NCBI RefSeq assembly: GCF_001039355.2
Contig: NW_019775386.1
Span: 68,510-128,509 of the forward strand
DNA length: 60,000 nucleotides
Origin: Lingula anatina
Taxonomy: Eukaryota > Brachiopoda > Lingulata > Lingulida > Lingulidae
Direction of reading: 5' to 3'
Shown here: in pieces, positions 23,101-34,645 of the stretch
How positions within the stretch are numbered: position 1 is the first letter of the stretch
Layout of the letters: each line of letters starts with the position of its first letter
Made by a program: the position numbers and the translations under genes
Notes under the pieces: model-generated
Databases searched by the model: none
What the model was told of the DNA's origin: nothing
The model's input: the letters and a program-made list of their open reading frames with translations, nothing else

Positions 23101-23647
23101 TCGGGGAAAATCCTCAAACGTCATATTCAGGTTATGCATGATGAGACCACGCCAAGGTGAGTTAATGAGTTTTGGTAATGCAAGGTTTGAGTTTTTGAGT
23201 AAATAATTTATAAAACATGTTTATTTCATTAATTGTGCTTCATTGTTGGAAGTGTGAGTGTATGAGGTAGTTTTTGCAAAGTTTCTTTCGGTCTTAAGAT
23301 TAACACTTTTTCCTCTCATTTCAAAATCCTGAGTATTGGTGTCACTTAATATTGTGTGCACTTCTTTCACTCAAATTGCCGTTTGAGATGCTTTCCATCT
23401 TGTACTTGATTCAGAAAATGAAGGCGAGTGATAAACCAATTTTGATTGGCAATTTTTTCAGATTCTGTCTTGCAAAATGGTCAATAAAGCCTCAATGATT
23501 TTATTTCAGCTTCAAGTGCCCACAGTGTGACCGGGTGTGTAATGACCACCACAATCTCCAGCGCCACATCCGCCTGATCCACAACCCTGAGTCTGTGAAG
23601 AAAGTGCAGTGTCCTGTATGCAACAAGATCTTCAGTCAGGTGGGTGA

Positions 23648-23701
<54 letters not shown>

Positions 23702-23706
23702 GGTTT

Positions 23707-23770
<64 letters not shown>

Positions 23771-23773
23771 AGG

Positions 23774-23812
<39 letters not shown>

Positions 23813-23852
23813 AGAGAGAAGATGATGACGATGANGAGAGAGAGAGGTTTTG

Positions 23853-23889
<37 letters not shown>

Positions 23890-26291
23890 TTTTGGGGAGA
23901 GAGAGAGAGAGAGAGAGACGGTTTTGGGGAGAGAGAGAAGGGGGGTTGGAGATAGTACTGTGGAGAAGATTTAGGGGGTGGGAGAGAGAGACTAGTAGAA
24001 GATAAAACAGGGGAGGGAGGGCTGGGTAGGTGTGTGTGTATATATGTTTGTAATATTATTCAGTCTTGATAATTTTAAATGACTTAACTTCAGTCACCTC
24101 ATTTGAAAAATATCAAAAGAACCCCTGAATTCTCTCTCTGCAGGTTGGCAACTTGAACCAGCACCTGCAGAATGTGCATCACGTGGACATCCACAATGAG
24201 ATCTACCTGTGCAAGGTGTGCGACAGGAGCTTCAATCGCAAAACATACCTGTACAACCACATGCGCACGCACCCTGGGAAGGAGGATGAGTGGGAGATTG
24301 AACCAGCGAAGGTAAGATTTCCATGACACGTTCACATTGAAATTCTCTCCTAGACTGGGACTGACACGGCAGCGATGTTGCAAAGTTTATATATTTAGTT
24401 TTGTAGTTGTAAAATTGATTACTGTTATAGCAATGCCAAAGTAAATTGATATATTTTACTCTTACACTGGAGCCTAAAGGTTTTTACATTCATAGGCTTC
24501 TTCATTGATCTTTATTGCCCAATTCATAACTTAGTTTATCAGTTTGTAATAATAAAGGGGGCTTGGAATTTAAAAAAATGAAAAAGATAAATAATAGGGG
24601 AAGCATTTGTACAACTCTGTCATTCTCTGGTAACTCCCTACTTAACCATGCACTCTTGTAAACTTTTCATTTGTGAAAAAGCGAAAAACTGAAACCAACA
24701 TGTTCAAGTAGTCTTTTTCAAAACTTTATCAATTGGTTAAGACATAACCTTTGATGTGGATTCATTGGAAATAACAAGAAGAGAAATTTGCACATCTGAG
24801 TGTTTCAAGCTCAATGTTGAAATACATAAATATTCTCTCTAAATATGTCAGTCCTTTACTTCAGAGTAAAAAAAAAAAAAATCATGTTTCATGTTATAGC
24901 TAACAGTTCAAGATGTGGTCAACCAGCCAGAACTGGCCCAGCCGTCACAACCTCGCGGCAGGACCTCTATGCTTCGGCGCCAGACTGAACCCAAGAAAAT
25001 GGAGCAGAGAATTGAGCTCCCCATGGGGACACCTATCGGCACCATATCTGGGGAACAGATCCAACAGTTCATGTCGCAGGCGGAGGCTGGCGACCCAACC
25101 AGTCTGGAACAGCTGTCCGAGGCTATCTACGCCCTGGCGTCACAGAGTGGGGTGACACTGCAGCCTGGGGCTGAGGTAGCTTTGTGGAAAATTGTCCATT
25201 CTCTCTCTCTCTCTCTCTCTTTCACATTTCATTTTATATGTATAAATATTTTAAGACATCTTTTTGCACAAACAGATTTTGTTTTCAGAATTGAGTCATT
25301 TGTAAAAAAGTTGGACAAGTCATAACTGTAAGTGTGTGATTGATATGTGTAGATTTTACTTCTGTTTTGCATTTCATCCTTTTTTAGGCACAAAATTGGT
25401 CATTGTTGTGCTTTCTTAGATAAAATCATTTCATACTAACTCCCGATATTTTTCCTTCTCAGGTACGTCTAGTATGCGTCAAGAAATCTGGCAGCGACGG
25501 AGCCACCACCACTGCAGAAATTGTCCAATCACAGATCATCGAACAACAAGTGGACGAGCAAGCGCTGCAGGAGATGGTGATACATCAGCCACAGGAGGTC
25601 ATGACAGAGGCGCATGAAATCCTGCAGCAGCACGAGATCTTACAGCAGCAACAGGAACAGGAAGTTCTCCAGCAGCAGCAACAGGAAGTGATGCAACAGG
25701 CACAGGAGCTGGTCCAGCAGGTAGGGTTTATTTATTTATTTATTTATTCTCCCAAACTATTGATTGATTGATTGACCATCAAAATCATAAGGTTTCTGAA
25801 GTGACCAGTGTGCTGTTACTGACAATTCTGTAACAATAAAGTGTTAGGAAAAAAGGATTGCTGCTGCTCTTCAGTATGTATGTTTGTATTTACCAGAAAT
25901 TTGATGCACTTCAAATTAGTTATAAAAAGAGAGTAGTTCTTTTGGTTTGATGTGGTGAGCGTGTTTATGTCACAGTTGAAACCTACAGTGGGGCATCGGT
26001 GTAATTTGGAGATATTTCTTGTTTTTCTTCTGCCAGTGTTTTCAAATTCTTTGCAGGTACTAAATCAAACTTTGTTCCTACAACAATGAAGTGTTTTAAT
26101 TTGTTCATGAAGGTTAAGAAAAAGCTTAAATAGAAATATATGAACATCAGGTCAATAGTGACCAAACCAAGTAATATAATGTTGAAGATTTTGATCTGAT
26201 AACTTTTCAGGTTCAGGATGTTTTGGAGCCAACACAGGTTGCCGTGCAACCAGACCAACAGATCATTCAGATTCACCTTGACCCCCAGTGA
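18420..26291 (+). CDS. C2H2 zinc-finger nuclear protein, nine fingers, AT-hook, Gln-rich tail (843 aa)
   Basis: Fourteen coding exons join without a phase conflict: 18420-18846, 19093-19213, 19471-19508, 19932-19984, 20634-20763, 21090-21368, 21972-22159, 22501-22647, 22921-23156, 23510-23639, 24144-24311, 24900-25175, 25463-25720, 26211-26291 (TGA). Residues 1-213 are an acidic N-terminal part of a type I do not recognise. Finger 1 is C229, C232, H244, H249. Exon 6 has a basic run, GRGRGRGRPRK (AT-hook) and a Glu/Asp stretch. Fingers 2-9 lie at about 384-626, and fingers 4 and 8 are each split by an intron. The tail has a conserved-looking helical segment (exon 12) and a Gln/Glu coiled-coil-like exon 13. 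The likely role is sequence-specific DNA binding in transcriptional or chromatin control. There is no KRAB, BTB or SET domain. The spacing between fingers is irregular, lacking the TGEKP linker, so not all fingers need bind DNA. ATG context is good (A at -3, G at +4). Confidence 0.93.
20082..20134. repeat. (TA)n microsatellite in intron 4
   Basis: About 53 bp of alternating TA, abutting the left arm of the long hairpin. Confidence 0.85.
20135..20524. mobile_element. 390-bp long inverted repeat inside intron 4
   Basis: The left arm 20135-20277 and right arm 20384-20524 are inverted copies with very few differences, bounded by TCCACCACCAGCTGGATGAA and its complement. The ~106-bp loop is made of TA and TATCTTTATTTTT repeats. 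TA lies directly outside both ends, so a Tc1/mariner-type MITE is plausible. In the pre-mRNA the arms would form a ~140-bp duplex ending about 110 bp before exon 5. Confidence 0.85.
20700..20975 (+). repeat. Tandem duplication of the 3' half of zinc-finger exon 5
   Basis: Units begin with TCTAAGTGTAGCAGAGCTCT at 20700 (inside exon 5) and at 20802. A truncated unit starts at 20903 and a degraded one at 20931. The first period is 102 bp, a multiple of three. The second unit keeps the donor G|GTAGGTTATC at 20865/20866, and the frame stays open from exon 5 into it. Confidence 0.85.
21425..21661. mobile_element. Palindromic MITE (family P), copy A, in zinc-finger intron 6
   Basis: Ends are GACTGGGTTCCCATA and, inverted, GGGACCATTCCCACAG, with TATGACTG-like sequence repeated on both flanks. 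It shares the internal blocks TCCCTGGGGAGTCTC, TTAAATGTCTGTC and GGTAATTA (or their complements) with copies B-E. Confidence 0.75.
23646..23990. repeat. Long (GA)n microsatellite beside the exon 10 donor
   Basis: Interrupted GA arrays start 6 bp after the donor of exon 10 and continue for some 340 bp, with one ambiguous base at 23835. Glu/Arg open frames through it are artefacts. Confidence 0.9.
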
Positions 26292-27857
26292 CCTTGACCC
26301 TCTGTGAACTTGAACCTCAGTGACCTTGACAGTCAGTGACCATAAGGGTGACTGATAGTCTGGTTTCATTGATGTTCTAGTGAGGATCATTTCATGGTAA
26401 TGGACTGATATGAGAGGAAGAATCCGAATGTGAATGCGTTTTTTAGAAGATTTTGCCCACCTGGAAAAAAAGTAAAAGCAGTTCAATTTAGAACTTATGT
26501 GAATGCAGTTTTTGGGAGTTGGTCAGATAAGGTTAATGGTGAACTACCCAGGCCTCAGTCCTGCAGGATTACATTGAGGTACCCCTCCCTGACTGACTGA
26601 GGGTTTGGTGGTCATGGATAAAATTTTCATAATAATGAAGACTGCTCCTTGTTGTTGTTGTTGTTATTGAGAATTTGTAAATAGAATTGAATTTTTAGGG
26701 GGGGAAAGTGTTGGAAATGTTTGTGTACATATTTCTACATTTGATGTGTGATTTGTAGTGAGATGAATTTCAGACGTTTTTTTTTTCCAAGTTGTTGGAA
26801 GAATTTTTAAAAGAGTTTTGTCTGCTTTACATCAATTGATCTATTATCTGTAAATATATGTGGTTGCAGTTAGATTAGTGATTTGGCACTTTTGCATGGT
26901 AAATATATTGAAACAAAAAGTTTGCCATATTGAAAAAGGGGCATAGTTAGACCCCATTCCCATAGATTTTAGATCGATCTATCCCTGTGGGGAGTCTCAC
27001 TAGATTACTGTCAGCTTAGCCAGATTAAGCGTCTGTCCCGCCTACTACAAGCTGTAAGGGGGTAATTAACTATGGTGCCCGCTAGGCTGACTGCAATTTA
27101 GTGTGAACCCCCAGGGAGTTGGGTCGATCTAAAACTAAATCTCTGGATCGATCTAAATCTATGGGAATGCACCCTTAGACAACACTTTCATTTCACTTTT
27201 ATTTTTTCTATTTACTGTAATGATGATAAACAGCAATGGTATTAGCTTATTAATAATAAGAATACCACAGTCATTTACTTTTCTTTTTTTGTGAAAAGTT
27301 GTTTTTAGTTACCATTGGGTTCTTTCATTGAACCCAAATTACTCATCAGACTTCAGTCATATGCCTCACAGATGATGAACAAAACCGTTTTGAAAAATGT
27401 ATATATAAATTCTTTACCTTTGTTCTGATTTAATGAACAATTTGTATTACATTTAAAAAAAAAGATGAAAACTTGTATATTATTATAGTTTGCATAGGTT
27501 TAACATATTTGGTAATGAGTACATTAGGAAGATTTAAAGAGACATTTAGACTGAAGACATAATTCATTCAAATTTTTGTTTTTATTAGATCTTTATATAA
27601 GCTTTTATTTTCACTAAATATGTCTCAGTACTTTTTTAAAAGAAGTTATATTGGGTTCCCAGATCTTATGCTACTACATATTGAGTCAGTATAACATGAT
27701 GAGTTGAAATGAGTTCTGTTTCATCTCTTGTGTGTTAATGATAAAATAGATCTGTAATATAATTAAGTGGCTTATCTTAGCGTGTGACCTGATCACGCAA
27801 GAAATTGCAGGAAATTGTAGTTAGTCTTGTACAGAAGTGTTATATTGACTTAATAAA
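26292..27857 (+). other. Presumed 3' UTR of the zinc-finger gene with polyadenylation signal at 27852-27857
   Basis: Non-coding sequence after the TGA. The clearest AATAAA is at 27852-27857, giving a 3' UTR of about 1.57 kb that would contain MITE copy B. Other signals may be used. The end of the transcript is inferred only from this hexamer. Confidence 0.4.
26950..27174. mobile_element. Palindromic MITE (family P), copy B
   Basis: Ends are GACCCCATTCCCATAG and, inverted, GGGTGCATTCCCATAG, with TTA directly outside on both sides (26947-26949 and 27175-27177). A 3-bp TWA-type duplication is typical of PIF/Harbinger elements. Length 225 bp, with no coding capacity. Confidence 0.8.
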
Positions 27858-27909
27858 GTTATGTACACATCTAAAAGGATTTTTTATTTAAACAGTAATT
27901 GCCGACTTA

Positions 27910-28123
27910 GAGCGCATTCCCAGAGATTTTAGATCGATCTATCCCCGTGGGGAATCTCACTAGATTACTGTCAGATAATCCTGCTTAAATGTCTGTCTCG
28001 CCTACTACAAGCTGTAAAGGGGTAATTAACTTTCGTGCCCGCTTGACTAACAGCTATTTAGCGTGAACCCCCAGGGAGTTAGGTGGATCTAGTTGGATCG
28101 ATCTAATCTCTGGGAATGGGGTC
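27910..28123. mobile_element. Palindromic MITE (family P), copy C
   Basis: Same orientation as copy B and closely similar. Ends are GAGCGCATTCCCAGAG and, inverted, GACCCCATTCCCAGAG, flanked by TTA (27907-27909 and 28124-28126). Length 214 bp. Confidence 0.8.
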
Positions 28124-28126
28124 TTA

Positions 28127-28949
28127 GATCTTAGTCCACATATATCTCACTTATCCTGACCCGTATGACTTTCATGGAGGGTGGACCCTCTCTTTTATAC
28201 CACTGTTGTTTTATAAATTCACATTTCAAGTTTTTTTTTTATCTCTTTACTGAAATGGACACTTGGAACTTGTCTTTCCTCCCCCCCGACCAGCACAGAT
28301 TGCAGTTGTTGAGATGTATGAAACCTTGAGTTCAAGTCCGTGACTTCTCAACCACTGTGTCCATTGCGTTAGTTGAGACTGTTGATTGTGTTCACTGCCA
28401 TCCTAAAGAGTCTAGTGCTTCACACCTTATACGGTTTATCAGAAGAGATTTTCACCTGTACCAGAGGAGAGAACACGTAGAAAATTCAGTGAGTAAAATT
28501 CTCTAAGAACGGGATTTAAGGACATTTAATGTAATACAAATACCACACTGTTGTCTCTGACCGAATAGAAGTATATTTTTTTCTTTCTTTAAATATATAG
28601 TGAAATATTTCGTATACCCCACTTAACACTTGTCACATTGTGTCTGCCTTACTTCCTCACATCCATATTCCCTGTGAGACTAGAGAGGGCGATATTTATC
28701 AGTATTTTGATGTTCACAGGGGTGGCATGGAGGTTATAAAATTTTCGGTATGACGGATGAGAGCAGTTGTCCTCCTCATGAACTTCAGGGTGATCGTAGC
28801 TGATTCAACGGTTTGATCTGCAGGGTGACAGCTGATGGGTCATTTGCCTTGAACCCACCATGATGGGCATAAGGTTGCCTTAACTACTATTAGCTCTGAA
28901 ACTTTCAGGGTTTTTTTTTTTTTTTTTTTTTTGGGGGGGGGGGGGGGGG
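28127..28949. other. Spacer before assembly gap, ending in T and G homopolymers
   Basis: No exon is supported. It ends with 22 T (28911-28932) followed by 17 G (28933-28949) and then the gap. Confidence 0.5.
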
Positions 28950-29198
28950 NNNNNNNNNNNNNNNNNNNNNNNNNNNNNNNNNNNNNNNNNNNNNNNNNNN
29001 NNNNNNNNNNNNNNNNNNNNNNNNNNNNNNNNNNNNNNNNNNNNNNNNNNNNNNNNNNNNNNNNNNNNNNNNNNNNNNNNNNNNNNNNNNNNNNNNNNNN
29101 NNNNNNNNNNNNNNNNNNNNNNNNNNNNNNNNNNNNNNNNNNNNNNNNNNNNNNNNNNNNNNNNNNNNNNNNNNNNNNNNNNNNNNNNNNNNNNNNNN
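28950..29198. other. Assembly gap (249 N)
   Basis: Unsequenced. The true length may differ. The left edge is a T then G homopolymer, a usual cause of assembly breaks. Confidence 0.99.
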
Positions 29199-29992
29199 GG
29201 AGCAGACCAGCCTAAAGCATTAGCTCTTACGAATGGTACAGAAGCATTAGATATATACTGACAACTATCATAACATGACGGCGGTTTTAGTCGGGTCAGT
29301 TTCCTAGTATTTCCTTGTTTTCTCAGGGTACAGCACCTGAAGTCGACAACTAAAGGATAGATCAGGCGGCGTTATTGTAAGCACTTTTGTACATCAGGGC
29401 GAAGTAAGAGAAGTTAATGTATAAGTTCCCCAAGGTTAGGAGGAAAAGATCAGTATATAGCAACACACTTGTCAGCAGCCTGATAAGCCTATACCTCGTG
29501 AGCTCCAGGGTGAAAATTTCTTCAATCATCACCAAACTACATGTAATTATAATTATCATTGTCAGCATACCGTCAGAGCTTTTCAAGTTCACTTTTGACC
29601 TATCCAGTTTCACAACCATTTTACAAAAATGTCAACAAAAACATCACATTTTCACACATAAGGTGAGAAGAGCTTTCAACACAGCACGTGTTTTGTGGCA
29701 ATTGTTTTCCGCGTCCGCTATTCATATCTAGTTATTTAAACGTTGAATGACATGTTTGATCCGGGGGTATTTAGACGTGCTTAAAAGCAGCGCTCCTTTG
29801 GTAGGTATAAATTATAACATTGGGTGATTTTATTGATAATTTGCCAACTGCACGCCCTAACAATGCGTTGCAAGTAGTGACTCTATCTCTCAAATCTATA
29901 CATCATACAGTGCAAATAAAACATGCCACGACGTTACTGTTTGTTTTTTATAATTGATGGGAAAGACCTACTCTGTTACTCTTATACTCTTA
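29199..29992. other. Gene-free spacer after the gap
   Basis: Ordinary unique-looking sequence. No exon, RNA gene or repeat that I can support. Confidence 0.45.
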
Positions 29993-30218
29993 GGGTGCTT
30001 TCCCAGACATTTAGATCGATCTAAAGATTAAGATTTAGATCGACCTAACTCCCTGGGAGTTCACGCTAAATTGCAGTCAGCCGAACGGGCGCCATAGTTA
30101 ATTACCCCCTTACAGCTTTTAGTAGGCGGGACAGACGCTTAAGCCGGCCAAGCTGACAGTAATCTAGTAAGACTCCCCACAGGGATAGATCGATCTAAAA
30201 ATCTATGGAAATGGGGTG
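29993..30218. mobile_element. Palindromic MITE (family P), copy D, opposite orientation
   Basis: Ends are GGGTGCTTTCCCAGA and, inverted, CACCCCATTTCCATAG, flanked by TTA (29990-29992 and 30219-30221). The interior runs as the complement of copies B and C, with TTAATTACCCCCTTACAGCT. Confidence 0.8.
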
Positions 30219-30320
30219 TTATATAAATGAAATAACCCGTGGCCTATGACCCATCAAAGCTAGGATCCATGAAAGCTAGGGTCGTGACATGGTCTTCTCT
30301 ACCACCTCGAGCATGTCACA

Positions 30321-30548
30321 GGGACTATGCCCATACCCTATCGTACTTGCAGGATCGATCTATCTCCCAGGGGTTTCTGGCTAAATTGCGATCAGTTTAA
30401 GCGTGCACGAAAGTTACCCCCCCCCCCCCCCCAGCAGCTTTAGTGGGCGTGACAGACATTTAAGCTGCTCAAACTGAATGCAATTTGGCGAGAATCCCCT
30501 CGGAGTTAGATCGATCCTGCTAGTACGATAGGTTTATGGGAACCCAAT
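30321..30548. mobile_element. Palindromic MITE (family P), copy E, divergent subtype
   Basis: Arms carry CCCATACCCTATCGTACTTG and, inverted, CCCATAAACCTATCGTACTA. The core shares GCTTTAGTGGGCGTGACAGA and TTAAGCTG with copy A. An internal run of about 15 C interrupts it. Borders and target duplication are uncertain. Confidence 0.65.
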
Positions 30549-32050
30549 CTCATGCAAATGTCCCGTTTTCAAAACAAAGATGTTTTAACAAAATAAGAAA
30601 CAAAATTTGAAATTTCCACACTCAAGGTGTGCAAAATAGTTGACACCTGCACCTGTTACATTGGAAAGCAATGGCTTTCATAGTTCCGGTGGTCACATGT
30701 CAGAAAACCAGTTATTGCTTTTTTTTTCATGCCGTATTTGAACCTGGATTCCTGCTTTTTCTCTGTGTGCGTTTTGAAAAAAAGTTCAGTAGGCTCGCCT
30801 ATATAAATTAGAAAGTGCTTGTAACCCCTACGATGGTGAGACTGAAATGAGATATTTTAACCTAAGTCATTTTTGAACGAAATCTACACACAGAAGAATA
30901 GCGGCGCTATTTTCCCCCATATTCCTAACACGTGTAACCAGCATTTTACTAAAGGGAGGGGTCAAAGCAAATACTTGTCACTGTGCAGAAAATATATCGT
31001 TATCGGCTTTATTTGCTTTTCCCTTAAAACGTTATTTAAGCGAAGTGTCAAAAACACACGCACGAGCACACACATTTTGTGTAAATCCTGATCGTTTTCC
31101 AACCAGCATCTTTGCTTAATGACATTAAATGTCACTCCTGTGACAGCCCTGTGTAAAGATCTCTTTATCCAAACATCAACAGTCGTTTTAAAAAACACGT
31201 TAAGTATCTTTAATCTACCCCTATGTTAAGATAAATGCCAGTGTCACGTAGACGCTGCCGGGTTTCTAATTTAAATCCTGACTTAGTTTTTAAATCTGTT
31301 GCGGAATGCGAGGCCGATCACGACGGCGACGCCCGAGATCAGCATCTCTGCACACATGTAGCTTTATTTATATTAGAATAAATAGAAATGGAACGATCAG
31401 ATGTCCGATTTAATTAACGGTTCGTGGTCGTTGTATACGTTTGTGTTTAACGGAGATGGATATAAATTGTAAGCCACACAGCTACAAATTGATGGGCAAA
31501 TAACTGACGTGTGTCGGATAAAGATAAAAAAAATGCGAAAGTTGCGTCGAGGAAGCGTGTGTGCGAAGAGTCGCGTTTCAAACAGATGATGAAAACAATC
31601 TTATGAACCTTGACAATTAATATTGCCTCATTCTTCTGTATTACGTAAGAAACCATTTAATTTTTCGTAGTTTATCGCCGAATAACAAACGTCACTGGAA
31701 ATCCTATATAAATCCCGTTTAAACCACGCGGGCGCCTATAGCACAGGAATTCAAATAGAACAGAATGAGGTACAGAGTTACTTATCAGTGAAAAACAAGG
31801 GGGTGATGACAATGAACGTGTGCCCTAGATATGGACAAGGCATCAGACGCCACTAGTTTGTAGAAACTAAAAGTTTTTTCAGAAGGAAAATATGCCAAGA
31901 AAGGCGGGACAATGGCTTTAAAGATTTAAAAATTATCTAAAGATAATGTCTTTGGACAAAAAAAAAAGCGTCTAACGTGAATAAAATGGACCCCACATTC
32001 TCTCAAAAGTGCACACACATGCGCTCACACACATGCACATAAAAACACAG

Positions 32051-32057
32051 CCCCACT

Positions 32058-32090
<33 letters not shown>

Positions 32091-32155
32091 AACACACGCA
32101 CATACACACACGCACACATCCCCCCGCCCCCTCCCCCCCCTACACACACACAAAC
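32051..32155. repeat. (CA)n microsatellite cluster
   Basis: CA and CACG tracts interrupted by a C-rich segment (about 32119-32141). Open frames rich in Cys/Val through it are artefacts. Confidence 0.85.
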
Positions 32156-32580
32156 AAATAAAATACGGACACAGACACACCTCCTCAAGCGCCAAAAACC
32201 AAAGAGACTGTGGTTAAGCAATACAGTCAATGAGATTATCCCATTCCGCAATATTCCTTTGCTTAGAAATCTCACTCCTTTAATTGTTACTGCATTTTCA
32301 ATATCTATCAACGCGGCAAAATAAGGTCAATATTTGGAGTGCTAAATGGCCGGCCAAGGAAGCATTTTCTCCGTAATCCTTTCTTTTTGTCCGCTTTCTT
32401 TGATTTCCTTGATCCGGAAAACCTATGTAATGTTAAGAGCACTTAACTTCACTGGTAGAGGTACGATTTCATTAAATCTTCTTCCTTTGCCAGGAGGGTT
32501 ATTAGGCCGTGTGATCAGCGTTCCTTGGGACACGTCCTTACTCTGCTGGGTGATGTAATACTACAGATATATACTGCATA

Positions 32581-32752
32581 CGCACTGAGCAAAAAATATG
32601 AACGCCCTGCACAAAAATTAAATGAGCCTAATGGGTTATATATGAATTAAATCATAAAAAAGTTGCTCAGTGTGCTATGGATTCCCGTCCGTAGCCCATT
32701 ATATAGTACATAAATAATTCACATGGGGCGTTTATATTTTTGCTCAGTGTTT
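32581..32752. mobile_element. About 170-bp mariner-like MITE
   Basis: Ends contain CACTGAGCAAAAAATATG and, inverted, CACTGAGCAAAAATATAA, each continuing to ACGCCC. CACTGAGCAAAAATAT is familiar to me from mariner/Tc1-type termini. TA dinucleotides occur at or near both borders. No coding capacity. Confidence 0.7.
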
Positions 32753-32771
32753 TATATTTCTTCCGTGTAAT

Positions 32772-32830
32772 ACCCCATTCCAATAGACACAATCGGTCTA
32801 CGTAAATCGATCCAACTCTGCGGTGACTCT
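32772..32830 (+). repeat. Half-element related to MITE family P (second copy at 59590-59645)
   Basis: Both copies share CCATTCC-type ends, CGGTCTAC, ATCGATCCAACTC and GAGTCTCG or GACTCTC. Only one arm is present in each case, so they are solo arms or a truncated subtype. Confidence 0.5.
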
Positions 32831-32965
32831 CATTTTTCATCATTTTTGCATTGCACAGCCAAATGAAAAAACACCATATTTTCCAACAGAACAGACGTAA
32901 CACAAAAATGTCTCGTCTGCATAAGCTTCACATTCACGGGCTCGAAACTTTTACTTTCGGCTTTC
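32831..32965 (+). repeat. Diverged direct repeat, copy 1 (copy 2 at 34515-34645)
   Basis: Both copies contain CATTTT(T)CATCAT, AACATAATATTTCCAA or its variant, GACGTAACACAA, TCTCGTCTGCATAAG, TTCACGG and CGAAACTTTT in the same order. This is an unidentified dispersed repeat of about 130 bp. Confidence 0.65.
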
Positions 32966-34514
32966 CTTCATAAGTAAATACTCACAAATTACAAAGCTTT
33001 GACTATTCGTTCTTGGCTGATCCCAGTACAATCCTTTAGTGAATGCAAGTGGGGCCTTGAAGAAAGTCAAGGGTACTTGAAGTAGTCTCGTCGTGTAGTT
33101 TAGATTTTAGTTACAAACTGCAAAGGTGGATAAGAAAGTTCAACAGTTGCGGTCCCTTTACAGAGGTTATTAAATGATGGCGGAGGATATACTTTCGGGG
33201 GAGATTTAATGTATTGAGTATTTTGTCTGCGAATTCGCTAGGGAGGGGAAAGAAAAAGAAAAGCACCCGCAGTCCATATTTGAATGGGAATGTATATTAT
33301 GAGTGCTGCAGTACACTATAATGGTCTAAAGTGGTATTAGCTAATGGGTTTAAAGGCGGTTAGGCGGCGGCGTTTCCTCTGCTACCCCATGGCCTTCTCT
33401 CCTGAATTTCTCCTGCATCTCTCTGCTTCTCCTCTTCTTCATTTTCTCATCCCGCTCCTTCGTTCTCTGCCTGGCCGTTCTTTCTTTTCCCACTAACATC
33501 CCCCCTTCTCTTTTCTTCTTCTTCTTCTCTCTCTCTCTCTTCCCTAATGTAGACAGTGATTTTTCTCAACTGAAATCTTAACTGACAGACTTCAAAGGAA
33601 CCCCAGAACGTGCCAGATTGGTATTTCAACTAGAATTCTCCTTCCTGAAAAAGGAAACTTCTAATCGGACTAATAAAGCAATTACAGAAAGTCGAGAGGA
33701 AAACGTTAACTCTATAATCATGGGTGCGACTTTCTGAAAAAAAGAGGGTATTCAACATACCGTCAACTGCTAATTCGTTCTTTATCTTTGAACCATATGC
33801 TCAGGTATCTTTTTCACACTCTGTTTATTGTCCAAACCGGAGATCACTTTCTTCCAAGTTGCGATTTTCATTTTCTTCCAAATTACTTGAGGGTTTGAAT
33901 TACGGTGCATGGCATACGTGAGTTGTGCTCTTGCAATTAACCCCCAAATCCCCTTTTTTGAATTCCATTTTCTCGGCGGATTTAATCCATGAATGCATTG
34001 AGTGGCTTTCTAAACATGTTAATTTGATGAAAATGAATTCTTTTATGATTCTTTTGGCATTTGAAAATCGATCGGTGTTTCGAAAAGGGAAAATGTCGGC
34101 TGTAATCCATTAAGTCCATCACCCACCGCGCAAGAACCGTTTAAAAAGATAAAATATCCCTCAAAATATACTGACACCTATGTTTGGACCTTACTACATT
34201 GACAGACTGGCACTAGTTTAATTTCGCTCTGCCTGCAAGGATCGAAAAATCCGACAGATCTTTAGTCTTCTGGACGTAGTTTTGTTTATAGAGCTGGATG
34301 GTGCTATCCTTTAAAATGTAATAGGTTTTCAGTTGTTAGATGGCTGGAAAATTAAAAGTGAGATAAAAACCATGTCCTAAAACACCACATGAATTAATGT
34401 GCAATCACAAAAGCATTTTAACACCCCTTCCAATTTTATTCTTAGTTTTACTACAGAAAATCTTCCGTATCTTGATAAGTCTTGTTTTTAAACTGCCTCA
34501 GATCTGGAGTCCTA

Positions 34515-34645
34515 ACATTTTCATCATATTGCGCAGTCGACTGAATAAAAAACATAATATTTCCAAAGAGCAGCGACGTAACACAAGAATATCTCGTCTG
34601 CATAAGTTTGAAGTTCACGGACCCGAAACTTTTCCGTTTATGCTT
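34515..34645 (+). repeat. Diverged direct repeat, copy 2
   Basis: Partner of 32831-32965, same orientation, about 1.7 kb away. Confidence 0.65.

Noticed and set aside
22870-23139. Minus-strand frame opposite zinc-finger exon 9
   Set aside because: It is the antisense shadow of a finger-encoding exon whose plus-strand reading has clear C2H2 motifs.
23535-23974. Long Glu/Arg-rich open frames after zinc-finger exon 10
   Set aside because: They are read-through of a (GA)n microsatellite with an ambiguous base. Exon 10 ends at a good GTGGGT donor at 23640.
28931-29215. Open frame across the N gap (also 44743-45203 on both strands)
   Set aside because: Made only of undetermined bases.
32003-32311. 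Cys/Val/Gly-rich minus-strand open frame
   Set aside because: Translation of a (CA)n cluster.
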